Of a DNA stretch of 64,000 nucleotides, positions 25,336 to 37,515 are shown in pieces; the stretch's first letter is position 1; every line of letters starts with the position of its first letter. The stretch lies in contig SMMW01000584.1 of the NCBI GenBank assembly GCA_004794655.1, positions 1,724,501 through 1,788,500 on the forward strand, written 5' to 3'. Source of the DNA: Marisa cornuarietis (Eukaryota; Mollusca; Gastropoda; Architaenioglossa; Ampullariidae). The notes beneath the pieces are model-generated. The model did no database searches. It was not told where the DNA came from and was given only the letters and a program-made list of their open reading frames with translations. The position numbers and the translations under genes are program-made.

Positions 25336-27052
25336 ACAGAATCACATCAAACGGAGAGCGATTGAGAAAGGCTCTCAGAATAGCAACAGCAACAAAGCTG
25401 GCAACGACAGTGGGGATGAAAATAAAGATAAGAATGACGATAAGGATACGATGATGACGACGGTGGCAGCGATGATGATGAAAGTGACTTGATGATGATA
25501 AAAATGATGATGGTAAGCGCGCTTACAGCAGTAAGGAAGAGATCAAATTGGAGCAAATACTTTAATGCCAAGTCTGTTAATAGCCTCGCATGTTAAAGCA
25601 TTGATAAACAGAGAATGTGGCAGAATGATGAGCACGGGCGTCTGCTGCTGCAATAGGGAGAACGAAAACGGACGAGAGCTGTCTCCCTTGTCATGTGCTG
25701 CTCAAAGTGTCGAGGTTTGCTAAGGGAAACGACTCCTTCGTATCTCACATTCTTCTACCGCTGCTTTGGTAACGGCTGACGGCTATGATGATCATATAAA
25801 CTCATACCAACTTTATCAAAGTGGCTAAATTTCACTTCATCTGACTAATCAAGAGTGTTCTCCGCATGCAGTGTTATAATAGCAAGAACTTTTCACTCGG
25901 CCAGTTGATTAGCGCGCGTCACGTTTAAGAACGCCCGAATGCTATCTATCTATCTATCTAGGAAGAAAGAAATCTCTCTTCAAGATTTCATAACAAAAAA
26001 CACAACTCTTCCAAAATAAACCAAAGGAAAACCCAATCTCTTCTACCACCACCCAGTCTCCACCCCCAAACATCCCCCAAAATAATAATTTACTAAGATG
26101 TGACAATAATGGAACAGTCACGAAATTACTGGCCCCCAGACAATTTCCTAATCAATAACAGAAGCTTAACATTTTTCACACTTTGTCTGCAGAGACTGTA
26201 AGATACATCTTGACATCGCCTTACAAGAGATGGTTCCTACACACTGTTTACAGATGCCACCAGACACGGTTGAACAAAGCTGAATCAAACAACATGACCT
26301 ATACACAACGGACAGAAATTCCCTCCAGGATCTAGAATGATAGCAGCTGGCCACCAGCTTCCGTCTGAGCACAAGTCACTGCAGGCTTCTGTTAATTATG
26401 TGCCGCCTGAAGCTGTTACAGACAAACGAATGTCCGTGCGGCGCACGCCGTCAGAACCCAGAAGACGAGGGGTCCGTCAGAACCCAAATGAACTGATCTG
26501 AGGGACGAGCCGGTGGACGGAGCAGTCATTAATTAGAAAGAACCACACAGGTCATTCAAGAACATGAAAATCCTAGCGTGAAACCCATAACGAAACAAAC
26601 ATTTGACAGTAGAAGAAGAAAAACATTGTACTACCTCTGAACGAGTTCTAAAAAAGCTTAGACCAGGGCTTTGACGGTTAGTAATCCACTAGAAAACTGG
26701 GCTGCTGAATCGCTCCACGACGCTTACAGCAAAAGTTTGCTGGCAGGTGGGTAAAAGATGGAAAATAAACCGAAGTTATTTGTAAGTACACAAGAGTCGA
26801 AAGAACATAGAAATACTTATTTCTCTGGCGCACAGTCTTCTAACAACACTGTCTAACGTTTCTCGCGATCCCTACAACACTTTGCGTTTTCCTTTGTGTA
26901 TCGTTTTGCTTTTTTATGTTTTGGCTAATAAGTCTCCATGGTTTATATAGCCGCCCCATCCCCAAACCCCCCCTAAAATACTCATACAGCTTGACTTCCT
27001 CTGATACAGCATGTAAGAGTGCATAAGTGTATGCAGCACTCTTTTTTTGTAT

Positions 27053-27057
<5 letters not shown>

Positions 27058-27105
<48 letters not shown>
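27058..27105 (+). repeat. (CA)n microsatellite
   Basis: This is a perfect CA tract of about 48 bp. Confidence 0.97.
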
Positions 27106-27109
<4 letters not shown>

Positions 27110-30009
27110 TCATCTGTGTACTAGGATGCGAAAACCTCTGCATTACGTCCTCTTGATTGAAACTGCCGCAAGACCAACCAACACCCCACCTACCCTACCC
27201 GCCACACCTCATTTCAGATCTTCGACACTATCATGGGAGCATGCTTAACTGCTGCGAGGTACCAGTGTGGCCGCAAGCTAGAGGTCATAACCACCCAGAC
27301 AGTCGCCATCCTGGGAAGCAGCTCCCACCTGCACTGTAAATTGTGGCGGTCCTTGGAGAGGCGCCTGTGGCGGCACTAGAGGTCACCCAGGGCAGGGAAA
27401 CGGCGTTCAAAGTGAGAGAAGACTGCGGGATTCAAGGTGCAGATGCACTTTCCCCAAGTCTCCTGAGATTTACGCCATTCTCTTTCCCTGTCGCAGTCCA
27501 TCAAGAAAGCGCATAATCCATCCACACGCCAGTCTTAACCTTGAGGTCAGATTGTCTGGGTGTCGCCTCGATTTCCAAGATGTTTAGAGTTTGACTGGAG
27601 CCAGAAAGAATTCAAGAATGCACCCGTATAAAACGTGGCTAGACAGGAAATGAATGCAGTTTTCGGGGAAAATGAAGCTAATTTCCAGGGGGGAGGGGGG
27701 AAATATAAGGCATCAAACTAGATGTGATAACGAATCGATAACAAGAATATCGTTGCCTGCGTTAGGCGAGAAGAATGGCGGCAAACCGACGTTTGGTTCC
27801 CGCGTCATGCGCACTCTTGAGCCTCGGTGCCGTTTAATATAGCATTACGGTTCACCGAAACCTGATCTCACTATAATTACTATCTCGGTGAACCCAAACA
27901 AGTCATAAACTAGTGGGAAGCTGGGAAAATCTGTACTCACGGCGCGTGGCTGGGATGAGTTAACATTATGGAAGCTGGACTGCTCGAGTTTCCGGTACCT
28001 TCTACGATCTTGTCTTCATAAGTTTATGATTCTGTTTGGGTCTTGGGCCAGCCATAAGGATCACAATCTATTTTCGAGCTACTGCGAATTCATGTGTGTA
28101 AATTAATTTCAACAATAAACTGCTGGCGATTTAATAGATTGCGAAGCTAGCCGCTCGAAGCAGTTGCCGATGTTAAGGTACATGTGCTTAAATCTAAATG
28201 CGTGATTGTACCGAGTTACTGACCGGAGTTTTTGTTAATACAACACAATGAAGAAGTAATGTATAACGTCTGTCATGTAATGTTATGAACTGAGCGACGT
28301 AATATTAATGTAGCATCACGTACTGCTACGTTACGTTGTGCAGAGCAGCGCAAGGTATTAGCTCCATAATGTCATTGATAGCGGACATTGTTACTTCGCA
28401 TCGCCATCCAGAAAAGTGCTGCGACGTGCAGTGTAACGGAAAGTAATGCTGAATTTGGTAATACAGGACAACACAACGGGAAACCAGTGTAATGCATGTA
28501 ATATTGGGAAATTCAGTGGGACATCCCACAACCACGTAACGATACTAGGTTTGTACGTGTATATTGTGCGTTTGAGATTGTTACAGACATGAATGCTGAT
28601 TAAATTTAGAAAACAAGAACTAAAGGAAATTGTAGATGAATGAGAACTCTGGATTTAGACTCTATAGACCTCGTTCATGGCAGCTGGAAGGGCTACTGAT
28701 TAAGTTTAGCTAATCTATTTTACCTTCGTCTACCTTGCAGACCTCTTGAAAAAGTCAAGACGGAAGCCAGAGCAGCGCTCGCTTCTAATTAACTTCTGCC
28801 TGTATTTAAACGTTTATGCTCAGACCTTTACTGCACAGTTCAAGCAAAGTTAAATCTGGATTTCGCAGACCGGGTTCCTGATTAGTAAAAATATTACAAC
28901 TCCAGACAGGAAATTGCTTGATAAGCTTATTAGTCGGCGATAGAAACAAAATTCCTTGACACACTCAACTTTCCCACTTTCCAACCCCTTCCCCAAAAAC
29001 AAAAATTACCGGCAGGCTGAACAAACCTTTAGGAGAGAGTTGATAAGAAGAGATGCTAATATTACAGAGAAGTGATAAATTTTTAAAGAGCATGATATCA
29101 GTTGTGGAGATTCTTATATAGTTATAGTTTTTGCAAGTCTGAATAGAAGGTCTCGAAGCAGCAAATACTAGGATATAGGGAGATGGAGGCGGGGAATAAA
29201 AGAAACGAACGAACAAACAACACGTGGAAATAATATACTGTATAATATGAGAGCCACGAGACAGTGTCAGCTTCTAGCAATCTGAAGCGAAATTCTAATA
29301 TAACGGAATATTTACAGGGAAGTCTAGAATAAACAAAATGTTCCCTTAAAGGACAACATGAGCGCTCAGCAAAAATCGCTGGAAATAGAGCATAAAGTAT
29401 ACAAAAACAGAGTCCGTTGGTATTTTATCACAAAGAGGCACGAGAACTATTATATTAATGTTTTCTGTTAATCACACCTGGATTTATCGAGAAAACAGGA
29501 AGGGACGAAAGGGTTTTATTTCTAAAAATAGCATCGTTTGCTTGAGCTAAATTCGAAGAGGAAAGATTCAATAGTCGGTAAAAGAAAACAGACCGGGTCA
29601 GGAGGTGCTGTTGCTGAATTTTCTCTTCGACATTCAGATGGAGTTATTTTGCACTCATTGAGGAAATCCTAAAGATAATGGCATTAAACGCCAGTGGATT
29701 AACTTTGTTCAGAGATGTGTATGTACAGATCTCTGCTTTGTTCAAACGTGCCCTGCGAACTTCGTCCCCCCATCGCACTCAAGAATTTGCTCAAAACATT
29801 TCAAAATCGATTGTTATCTAGTCACCTATACAGTACAAGCAAGTTTTGAACTTTTAGCAAAACGAAGAAATCTTCCTACAGCAGTGCTTATTATACAAAA
29901 GCACGAGCTGTTAAAACCAACTACTGATTGCTGACAAAAAGCTTAAACAAAGATCAAGCACCATATATTCAACATCGACGCTTTCTACACCGTTCTGTTC
30001 TCAGGCAGT

Positions 30010-32310
30010 AAAAACGAAGGAGGAGAAATTACCATGGGAAAGGAAGGTATAGTGTACATAACTGACAATGACAGCAGATTGTGTGATGTTTGCAAAGAAA
30101 ACGACTTTGGAGAAACAATTTTTCAAGATAAGAAGATTCACAATATGACTTGAAAATCACCTTTCTAGAGTCAAAAGGGGGACAGACATAGGCAGTGACC
30201 ATAACTTGTTCATTGGCACACTTTCTCTAAAGCTCAGAAAAGCTAAGGTGGGAGAACAAAGACATCCACGCTTTGACATGAATCAGCTTAAAGAATTAGA
30301 AGTTCAGCGGAAAATCATCATTTCATTAAAAAATAAATTCTGCATCCTAGCAGATGACACCCAAATGACAATCGCCAATTTTAACCAAGCAATGAAAGAA
30401 GCGGCTAAGGAAAACAGCTATAGAAATAAGTAAAAGAGAGAGCTTGATCTTCCTGGAAACATGAAAAACATTAGAGCAGAGGAAAAAATAAAACACCAGT
30501 TGCTCGGCATAAAGCCTCCACACCTAAAAGAGAAGTTGGCGAAAAACATTTCCAGAAAGACAAAGAAGTGAAGAGGAGTGCTAGAAGAGATAAGTGAAAG
30601 TTTGTAGAAAACCTGGCTATAAGAGCAGAATACGCTGCAGGCAGACAAGACGTGAACGTGGTTTACAAGATCACAAAAAGGTTAACAGGAAGTAGAAGTG
30701 ACAGTCAAGATCTTGATTTAAAAACGCAAGAAGGGAACATCATCACTGAAGAAAGTAAGAAAGTAGAGAGATGGAAGGAGCACTTTGAGTAGTTTCTCAA
30801 CTTACCAAGCTCTCCAGTACTAGGAAATATTCCAGAAAGTAAAGAAGACCTGGTCATAAACAACGGCCCCATCACCTTGACTGAAGAAAATAAAACTATC
30901 CAACAACAAAATGGCAATGCGCCAGGACTTGGTGGGATTTGCTTCGAAATGTTAACGTTTGAAGTAGAAGAAATACCAAAAAAGCTTTGCAAGATCTTTC
31001 CAGAAAATATGGGATACTGAAGAAACACCAGATGAATGGAAAAAGGCATAATCTTCCAACTGCCAAAGAAAGCCGAGTTAGAAGACTGCAACAACTGGCG
31101 AGGCATAATCTTTTTATCACAAACAAGCAAAATCTTCTGTAGAATCATTCTAGAAGCTCTCCACTTTTCGTGATGACATCATCAGGCAAGAACAAGCAGG
31201 CTTTAGAAAAAGAAGGTCGTGCGGTGATCAAATCGTCACCTTAAGACAGAATGTAACAGCACTGTCTATGCTACGTTCATAGACTTTGAGAAAGCATTTG
31301 ACAGCATACACCGTGAATAGCACAGAAGATAGTAAATGTAATAAAAACATTATATACAGACTTTCACTTCTAGGTGGTTTGTAGCAACAGCAAGCTAACG
31401 GACAACTTCAACATTAACACTGGTGTCAAACAGTGATGTTTCTCTAACCGTTCCTATTTATACTGGCCATGGACTGGCTTATGAAATAAACAACAAAAGA
31501 CAAGTAAAAAGGAATCCGTTGGTCATTATTGTACTAGAAGACTTAGATTATGCTGATGACATTGTTACGTTATCCAGCCAACACAAAGATGCGCAGGAAA
31601 AGATAATTAATGTGACCAAAACTGCATAGAAATAGGACTTAAACATACGCAAAACAAAAGAAATAAGACAAAATGCCAAGTCAACAGAACCCCTCACAAC
31701 TGATAACAAAAAGTAAAGAAAAGTCAAAGAATTTACACATCTTGGCAGTCTAGTAACAACAGACGGAGATACAGAAAATGATGTGAAGAACAGACTCATC
31801 AAAGCAAATCAAGCTTTCGCCATGCTAAAAGAAATTTGGAACTCCAAAAATTAAGAATCTTCAGAGGCAATGTCCTTTTGGTCTTGCTTTATGGAAGTGA
31901 GTGCTGGAAGATATCAGCAAAAAATCGGGCAGAAACTAAAGGCCTTTCCAACCAAATGTCTGAGGAAAATCTTCTTGCTTAACACAATTACTAATGAAGA
32001 AATCTGTACACGAGCCAGCTGCACAGATATGACAACCACAATCCCCTCCCCCCCAAACAAAAATGGAAATGGCTAGGGCATGTGTGCAAAATGAAACTAG
32101 AAACACCACCAAAAAACCCTTCCTTGGACAGCTGATGGCAAGAGGAAGCTTGGTCGACCAAAAGAAACATGGCGAGGGTCAGTAGAGAGAGAAAAATGAC
32201 CAGAACCTGTCTTGGAACAGCATGGCTTGACTTGCTGACAGAAAAAAATCAGTCTCTAGTGGATGCCTGATGTACACCACCTTAGTTACAAAGAGGACTA
32301 AGTAAGTAAC
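30010..32310 (+). mobile_element. Decayed non-LTR retrotransposon (LINE, RTE-like) with EN and RT remnants
   Basis: Broken frames in order are: an endonuclease C-terminal part (RLCDVCKENDFG near 30080; IGSDHNLF near 30190-30210), a linker (open at 30206-30433), RT fingers/palm pieces including FIDFEKAFDSI near 31280, the catalytic LDYADD at 31543-31560, and a C-terminal GRPKETWRGS piece near 32155. It ends near a GACTAAGTAAGTAAC tail at about 32298-32312. Many stops and frameshifts are present, and an endonuclease segment seems deleted between the TW.SP and RVKRG motifs, so it is inactive. Family naming is by motif order only. Confidence 0.85.
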
Positions 32311-33339
32311 AGAGAATCAGCAATACAACGTAGATTGCAATGACCGTGATTGTTGCCCATTCAATGTTGATCTGGAGAAGATTTACTTACCAGTCTAGCT
32401 GCCGGTAAGAATGCTGAAGTTTGAAGGCCTATATCTTGACAATTTAACATAACTATGTACTCATATTTTAGGAATTATGATTTTAAAATGAACTTAACCC
32501 GATTATAAAAAAATGTTGCACGCGTATTGTCTTTTAAGTGTGCGTGCACTTCATATGCAAGAAGTAGTTTATATACCAGCAAACACATGTATATATATCT
32601 ATCTTTCTATATAAATAAGTGACTATATAATTGATTCATTATGCATGCAGATGTGTTCTATAACGAACCTGAGATATTATAAACATGAATAGTTTTCTAA
32701 AGCACATCTTAAAAAAGTGTTATGAATTAAACTTTAGGGGAAAAGGTCAGCAAGTTCAATGACAACCATCGTGGGTCGAAGAAACGATCAGCTAGTTAAT
32801 TGCCTTCCCTTGCGTTTTACAACAAAGGTGAACTTCATAAAATGTCAGACTCGCTTCGCTATCGCATTCGTCTCGAAAGCAAGGCGAGAGAAATTGATAT
32901 ATTTTTCTTGCTATCTGTAATCCTCATATTTCAAGTCACATTTGTGTTTGTCAGAATCGACAAATGGGCCCGTCATTCCTGCAAGAAGCTCAGCTTTAAA
33001 TTATTTGCAACCCCTTGCATTCTTTGCTGAGCACACCATTCACTTTTAGCTAAGGTCGGGGGGGGGGGAGGGAACCAGCTGTCAGACACGTACATAGATT
33101 CTGAGGCTTCTTCACCCAATATTTTGTAGTCTTTTAATGGCAGAAAATGATCTGCACTGTGACAGTCAAGCGTACTACGTTTCTTTTGAATCAATTGATT
33201 TTTAACCGGAAAAGGGAGATACTTTTCGGTATGGTAGCTGATTTGATTCGTTACCTATCACGAAGTTGGCAGCCAAGATACCTGATTAATTTTCACTGAA
33301 AGCATTCATTACTAACAAAGCTATTATTTCCTCTAAGTG

Positions 33340-33865
33340 ACAACAGAAAAAAGGTTCGCAGAAAGAGAGAAACAGACTACTTGACAAGTAAACAAAAAAA
33401 CTCTAATCTAGTCAAAAGGACAGGGGCCAGTTGCACAACACATTTCTAATTTTAAAAACTTCTAGGCCTTAACTCTATTTAGGTAATTTATAGCATAAAG
33501 TGCACACCACAATTTTAGAATTTTTAAAACTAAAACTGCTTTAAGTAAAATAAAGTTGCTTAAGTCTGACTTTCCGTCCTGTCAGTACAATTTTTTGTGT
33601 GTTCTTCTGCAATGCATCAAAATGGCTAAGAAGAGATTTAGAGTCTTTAGAACAGTTTTAAGGTTGAGAAACGTGTTGTGCAACTGGGTCCAGAACTCTC
33701 AGGAGGAAAAATTCTGATTTCCAATGGACCTAAACCATCAGCCTGAGAGGACACACTGGTGAAACGTAGCCAGGAAGGTAACAAAACTAAACCAAGATGG
33801 CAAAAAAGCACATTGGAGGCAAGAACACAGCGCACCTAGACTGGCAACAAAACGCACCTAAATCA
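33340..33865 (+). repeat. Diverged duplication, copy 1 (interrupted by MITE)
   Basis: Shared landmarks with copy 2 (34457-34715), in the same order, are CTTGACAAGTAAACAA, TCAAAAGG, GATTTCCA, GTAACAA and ACCTAGACTGG. The copies are about 75-80% similar by eye. Copy 1 is split after TCAAAAGGACA by the MITE at 33423-33691. No coding potential was seen. Confidence 0.7.
33423..33691. mobile_element. MITE-like element, copy 1
   Basis: The 269-bp element starts GGGGCCAGTTGCACAACAC and ends GTGTTGTGCAACTGGGTCC, inverted repeats matching at 17 of 19 positions. It is AT-rich and non-coding. It lies inside one copy of a diverged duplication whose other copy at 34.5 kb lacks it. A target duplication could not be recognised. 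The superfamily is not assigned. Confidence 0.8.
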
Positions 33866-34179
33866 CTAATAATTTATCAACTATGCTTATGCAGGTAAAA
33901 AGAATATATGCCCAGACTTGTAACAAAACGTGGAGAGCACCAAGCTCATTTGCAACATTCAATCTCTGTGTGTCTAAAACAACAGTCAATGCCTCTGTTT
34001 ACTTAGAATCATTCAATATCTCTGTCTGCTTAACAAAAGAAACCTTCCTGTATGTTTGTACATTGTTTAGAATATTCTCCTGACGTTTGGCGAAAGATTT
34101 TTTTTCCGGCTTTGTAATTTTGTTATAATAATAAATAAATAATAAATAGAGAGCATGCTACAATGAACAATTCTGTTGC

Positions 34180-34440
34180 ATTTCTAACGTTTTGTGTGAA
34201 GCTGTTTGTCCATCTGACACTTTATGTTAAACTTTTGTCCACCTGTCGTTGTATATGCCACTGTTATATAGGTGAAGCTTTACGTGAAACTGTTGTACTT
34301 CATGTTAAACTTCTGTATGCCTATTATGTATGAAACGGTTGTATAGGGAAAGTTTTATATGAAGCAGTTATATTGATGGCGCCCTGTGCAAGACGGTTTT
34401 ATTTCTGACACTTTATGTTGTATATCTATAAAATTCTTGC
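34180..34440 (+). repeat. Degenerate AT-rich tandem repeat
   Basis: Variants of GTGAAACTGTTGT and CACTTTATGTTAAACTT recur about seven times at 25-45 bp intervals. No open frame of note was seen. Confidence 0.5.
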
Positions 34441-34456
34441 ATGTTTAGCGCTTTTT

Positions 34457-34715
34457 ATGACGAACGAAACAGGTTCACAGGAAGAGAGAAGTTGGCTTCT
34501 TGACAAGTAAACAACAGAACACTAAGCTGCTCAAAAGGGAGTGAAGGGGGTAGAGGAAATTTGATTTCCAGTGAACCAAAACCACCACCTTGAAAGGTCC
34601 CGATGGTCAAAGGTAGGCAGGCCAGTAACAACACGAATCCGAGATGACGACAGTGCCCAATGAAGATGAGAACGCAGTGTACCTAGACTGGAAACAAAAC
34701 CAATCCATGTTTACT
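34457..34715 (+). repeat. Diverged duplication, copy 2 (empty site for the MITE)
   Basis: This is a direct copy of the sequence flanking the MITE at 33.4 kb, lying about 1.1 kb downstream, with no insertion at the corresponding point (about 34538-34550). Between the two copies is a degenerate AT-rich repeat zone (34190-34440). Confidence 0.7.
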
Positions 34716-35075
34716 TCCGCTAATTGAAAGTATGGTACACCTGGCGGTTAACTGAATACCGTGGCTTGTAGAAATTTGTATATACGGGATATATGACACA
34801 CTTTCTCAATCTCAACCCTTGACTATGTTAAAAAGGTTGCACACCTTGTTCTGTCTTTAGAACGGGTAACTGAAAATGAGACTATTGTCATAATTATTTC
34901 TAAACCATAGAAGTAGAAAATGTGGAAAGCTAAAATAAGACAGGAAAAGGCTGACATAAGGGCATGAGTTAAGAAAAGACAATTATGTTGAATAATAAAC
35001 TGAGCGGCAAAGGGTTCTATGACACTGACACATCGGTAAAATGAAAGATTAGCAGGCCACGACGACGACCTTTAC

Positions 35076-35135
35076 AACCACCACCACCACCACCACCGCC
35101 AAAAATAACACAGCAGCAGCAGCAGCAGCAGATGT
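35076..35135 (+). repeat. (ACC)n and (GCA)n trinucleotide tracts
   Basis: About eight ACC units are followed within 20 bp by about seven CAG units. No long frame reads through them. Confidence 0.9.
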
Positions 35136-35879
35136 AAACGCTCTTGCTCTGACTGCGTCAGCTTAGGAAGTCAAATAACGCCCTCGGCTCCATCAAGAAC
35201 GCCAAGACGGTCACTTAGCACTCAAGCTTACAATGCAGCAAGCAGGTCCCAACGCGGGGAAAATTTTCTCCTCATCCACACCCTCGTGCCCTAACGACAG
35301 GTGTGTCAGCAGACAGACAATCCGCATTCCGGAGGGAGATGCGCTCAGGCTACCCTCTTATCTATACTCACCTGAAAGAACTCGCGTCGGATCGGCGTTT
35401 GATTGGCCAGTCCTGGCGACGCATCGGTCTAGCTTAATGCGCTGACGACCTCACTGCTGAAACCCACTTCCTCGAATCGATCCTGGCTGACGTCAAGGGT
35501 CAACAAGAAAATGAAGCATCATTCAAGGTCCAAGGGATGGCGTTCACTAGTGCCACTGTGGAAGACCATTAGTCGAGAGTTGCAGAGCGTTTTTTATCGA
35601 GTGTACCGTCCCAACACTGTTCAGCAACGTATTATTAACACTTTCTAAGCTGAATTGTTTTATGTAACATTCGCGGCTCAGCGTCCCAAGGGATCAGTGC
35701 CACAGGTATTAGAGTAAAATATGTATTTTAAAAAAATTGTTGCTTTAGTCGGTAAGTCCACAAATTTCTTCGACGTCGCACACTGAATTCCACTTTACTT
35801 TTGTTTTTCTCCTTTAAAACGTGGATCAGATGGTCACTAAATGATATAATGGAGGCGTCGTGTGTTGTGGTGTGGGTAG

Positions 35880-36597
35880 CAGTGAGGATGATATAGGGTC
35901 AGAAACTGCCTAGGGCCCCGCTCGGTAGCCGCCGCTCGTAGACTGTGGCGTCACTTTTGTCCATCTTCCGCCATCACCTCTCGTGTCGCGCGCCCGGCAC
36001 TATTTTCGCGCGACCACACCACCACCAAGTGAGGATCGCTCCGCGACGAAACTGAGGACGTAGTAGAACTGGCCTGCTTGAAAAAGCACGCGCGCTGCCA
36101 CTGAGAGTTTGTCAGAGCGCGTGCTGCGTTCGCCGATAGGAAGCGGGGAGAGAGGTTGGGTGGGGTACAGCAGCACACACACACACACAGTCAGTGGATA
36201 CAGAGATAGAAGGAGAAACACAGAGACATACAGAGGGATGCAAACTGAGAGAGAGAGAGAGAAAATTGAGAAAGACGTTGAGAGAAAGAGCGAAAACATA
36301 GAGAGTTGCTGACAGTTATAACTGAAGTTGATGATGGGGCTCTGTTTCTAAGGCCGTGATTTGGCGTTTGAGAAAGACCACGGTCGTTGAAGGAGTTCTT
36401 TGGTGAACGATTCCTGCAGTTTAAAAGCTTCAGCTTAGAAGGCTACAGTTGTAAGGTTAGAGGAACGATACTCCAGTAACACATCGTCACACTACAGATG
36501 TCAGACTGTAGCTGGGCGGCAAGAAAATGTATCGACAGGCTTTCAACTTCGATGTGTACAACTCGCCGTGCAGCGGCTAGAAATGGAATTACCACAG
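35880..36597 (+). promoter_or_regulatory. CpG-rich candidate promoter and first exon
   Basis: The stretch 35930-36140 is much richer in CpG than its surroundings. About 460 bp further on, ATGGAATTACCACAG (ending 36597) is followed by GTAAGAAAC, a near-consensus donor, giving a possible start exon encoding only MELPQ. No TATA box was obvious and no downstream partner exon was identified. Confidence 0.35.
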
Positions 36598-37465
36598 GTA
36601 AGAAACATAAAATGAGAAAAAGTTTGAAGAATCAGCCGAATAGTTAGACACGTAGACAAGCAGGCAGACGGGAAAAGGAAACAGAGAAAGAGAGGAATAC
36701 TAGCTTAAAGAAGAAGCATCTTCCACTTGTGATGACGATTACGAATGCAACGAAAGAATCACAATAAGGATCCCGGGCATAATTACAGAATCGATCCCAA
36801 GGCTATTTTAAATGGAGAACTTTGCAAGAGCACGCTGTTATGCGATCCTCCACATGCCAAAGTACTGGTACAGAAGAACGAACGGCATGATAAGCTGTAC
36901 AGCGAAAGGGGTGTTTTGACGGTAGCTTGAGGAGGAAAGGAGAAAGAAAAGGACAACGGCTTCCAGCACGAAAGACGCAAAGCCTGGAAAAGTACATTGG
37001 TGATGAAAGAAGGTCACGAGGGGTAGCGGTCGGATCACGCAAGTGTCGTCTTGTGAAGCGAGACTCTTGTTACATCTGGTGACGTGCAAAGGGAGGGTCT
37101 GGTTACACCCGAAGGCGTTCGCGCCGGAGAGTGGGTTCCAATGATCGCTGTCCCGCAGAAGACTCTCCGTCATACGCAGCGCTGTTTGGGGTGGCGCCAC
37201 ATGACGCGATCTCGCGCATCAACGTGACAACCGCGCTGCACACCGCAGCCTGAAGCGACGCGGTAAAATGGAACTGGAGAGTACTGGAAGTGACGTCACA
37301 AGACTTTTTATTACTAGTGTTTTTGTCGAAAAAAGACTACTTAAAAAACCCCACCCTACTGGGCATCGTATCTCCAAGACAGTAGCTAATTATATAAACA
37401 TTTGAAAATTTCATATGATTTCCAACATATAATGAAAGGAAGGGACAGGTAAAGTAATAAAGGAA

Positions 37466-37466
<1 letters not shown>

Positions 37467-37514
<48 letters not shown>
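37467..37514 (+). repeat. (TG)n microsatellite
   Basis: This is a perfect TG tract of about 48 bp. Confidence 0.97.

Positions 37515-37515
<1 letters not shown>

Larger units (their letters stand above)
18604..30009. other. Long non-coding interval upstream of the receptor
   Basis: Contains the CA tracts at 21.4, 21.8 and 27.1 kb, the 22-bp minisatellite at 25.2 kb, GAT-rich simple sequence at 25430-25515, and a pair of GGCTATGTAATCT copies near 22760 and 22790. It may include upstream non-coding exons of the receptor, which cannot be recognised from sequence alone. Confidence 0.45.

Noticed and set aside
26166..26372. Small cysteine-rich minus-strand frame that might look like a secreted peptide
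   Set aside because: There is no signal peptide, no cleavage site pattern, and no splice or promoter context. The cysteine spacing matches no family I know.
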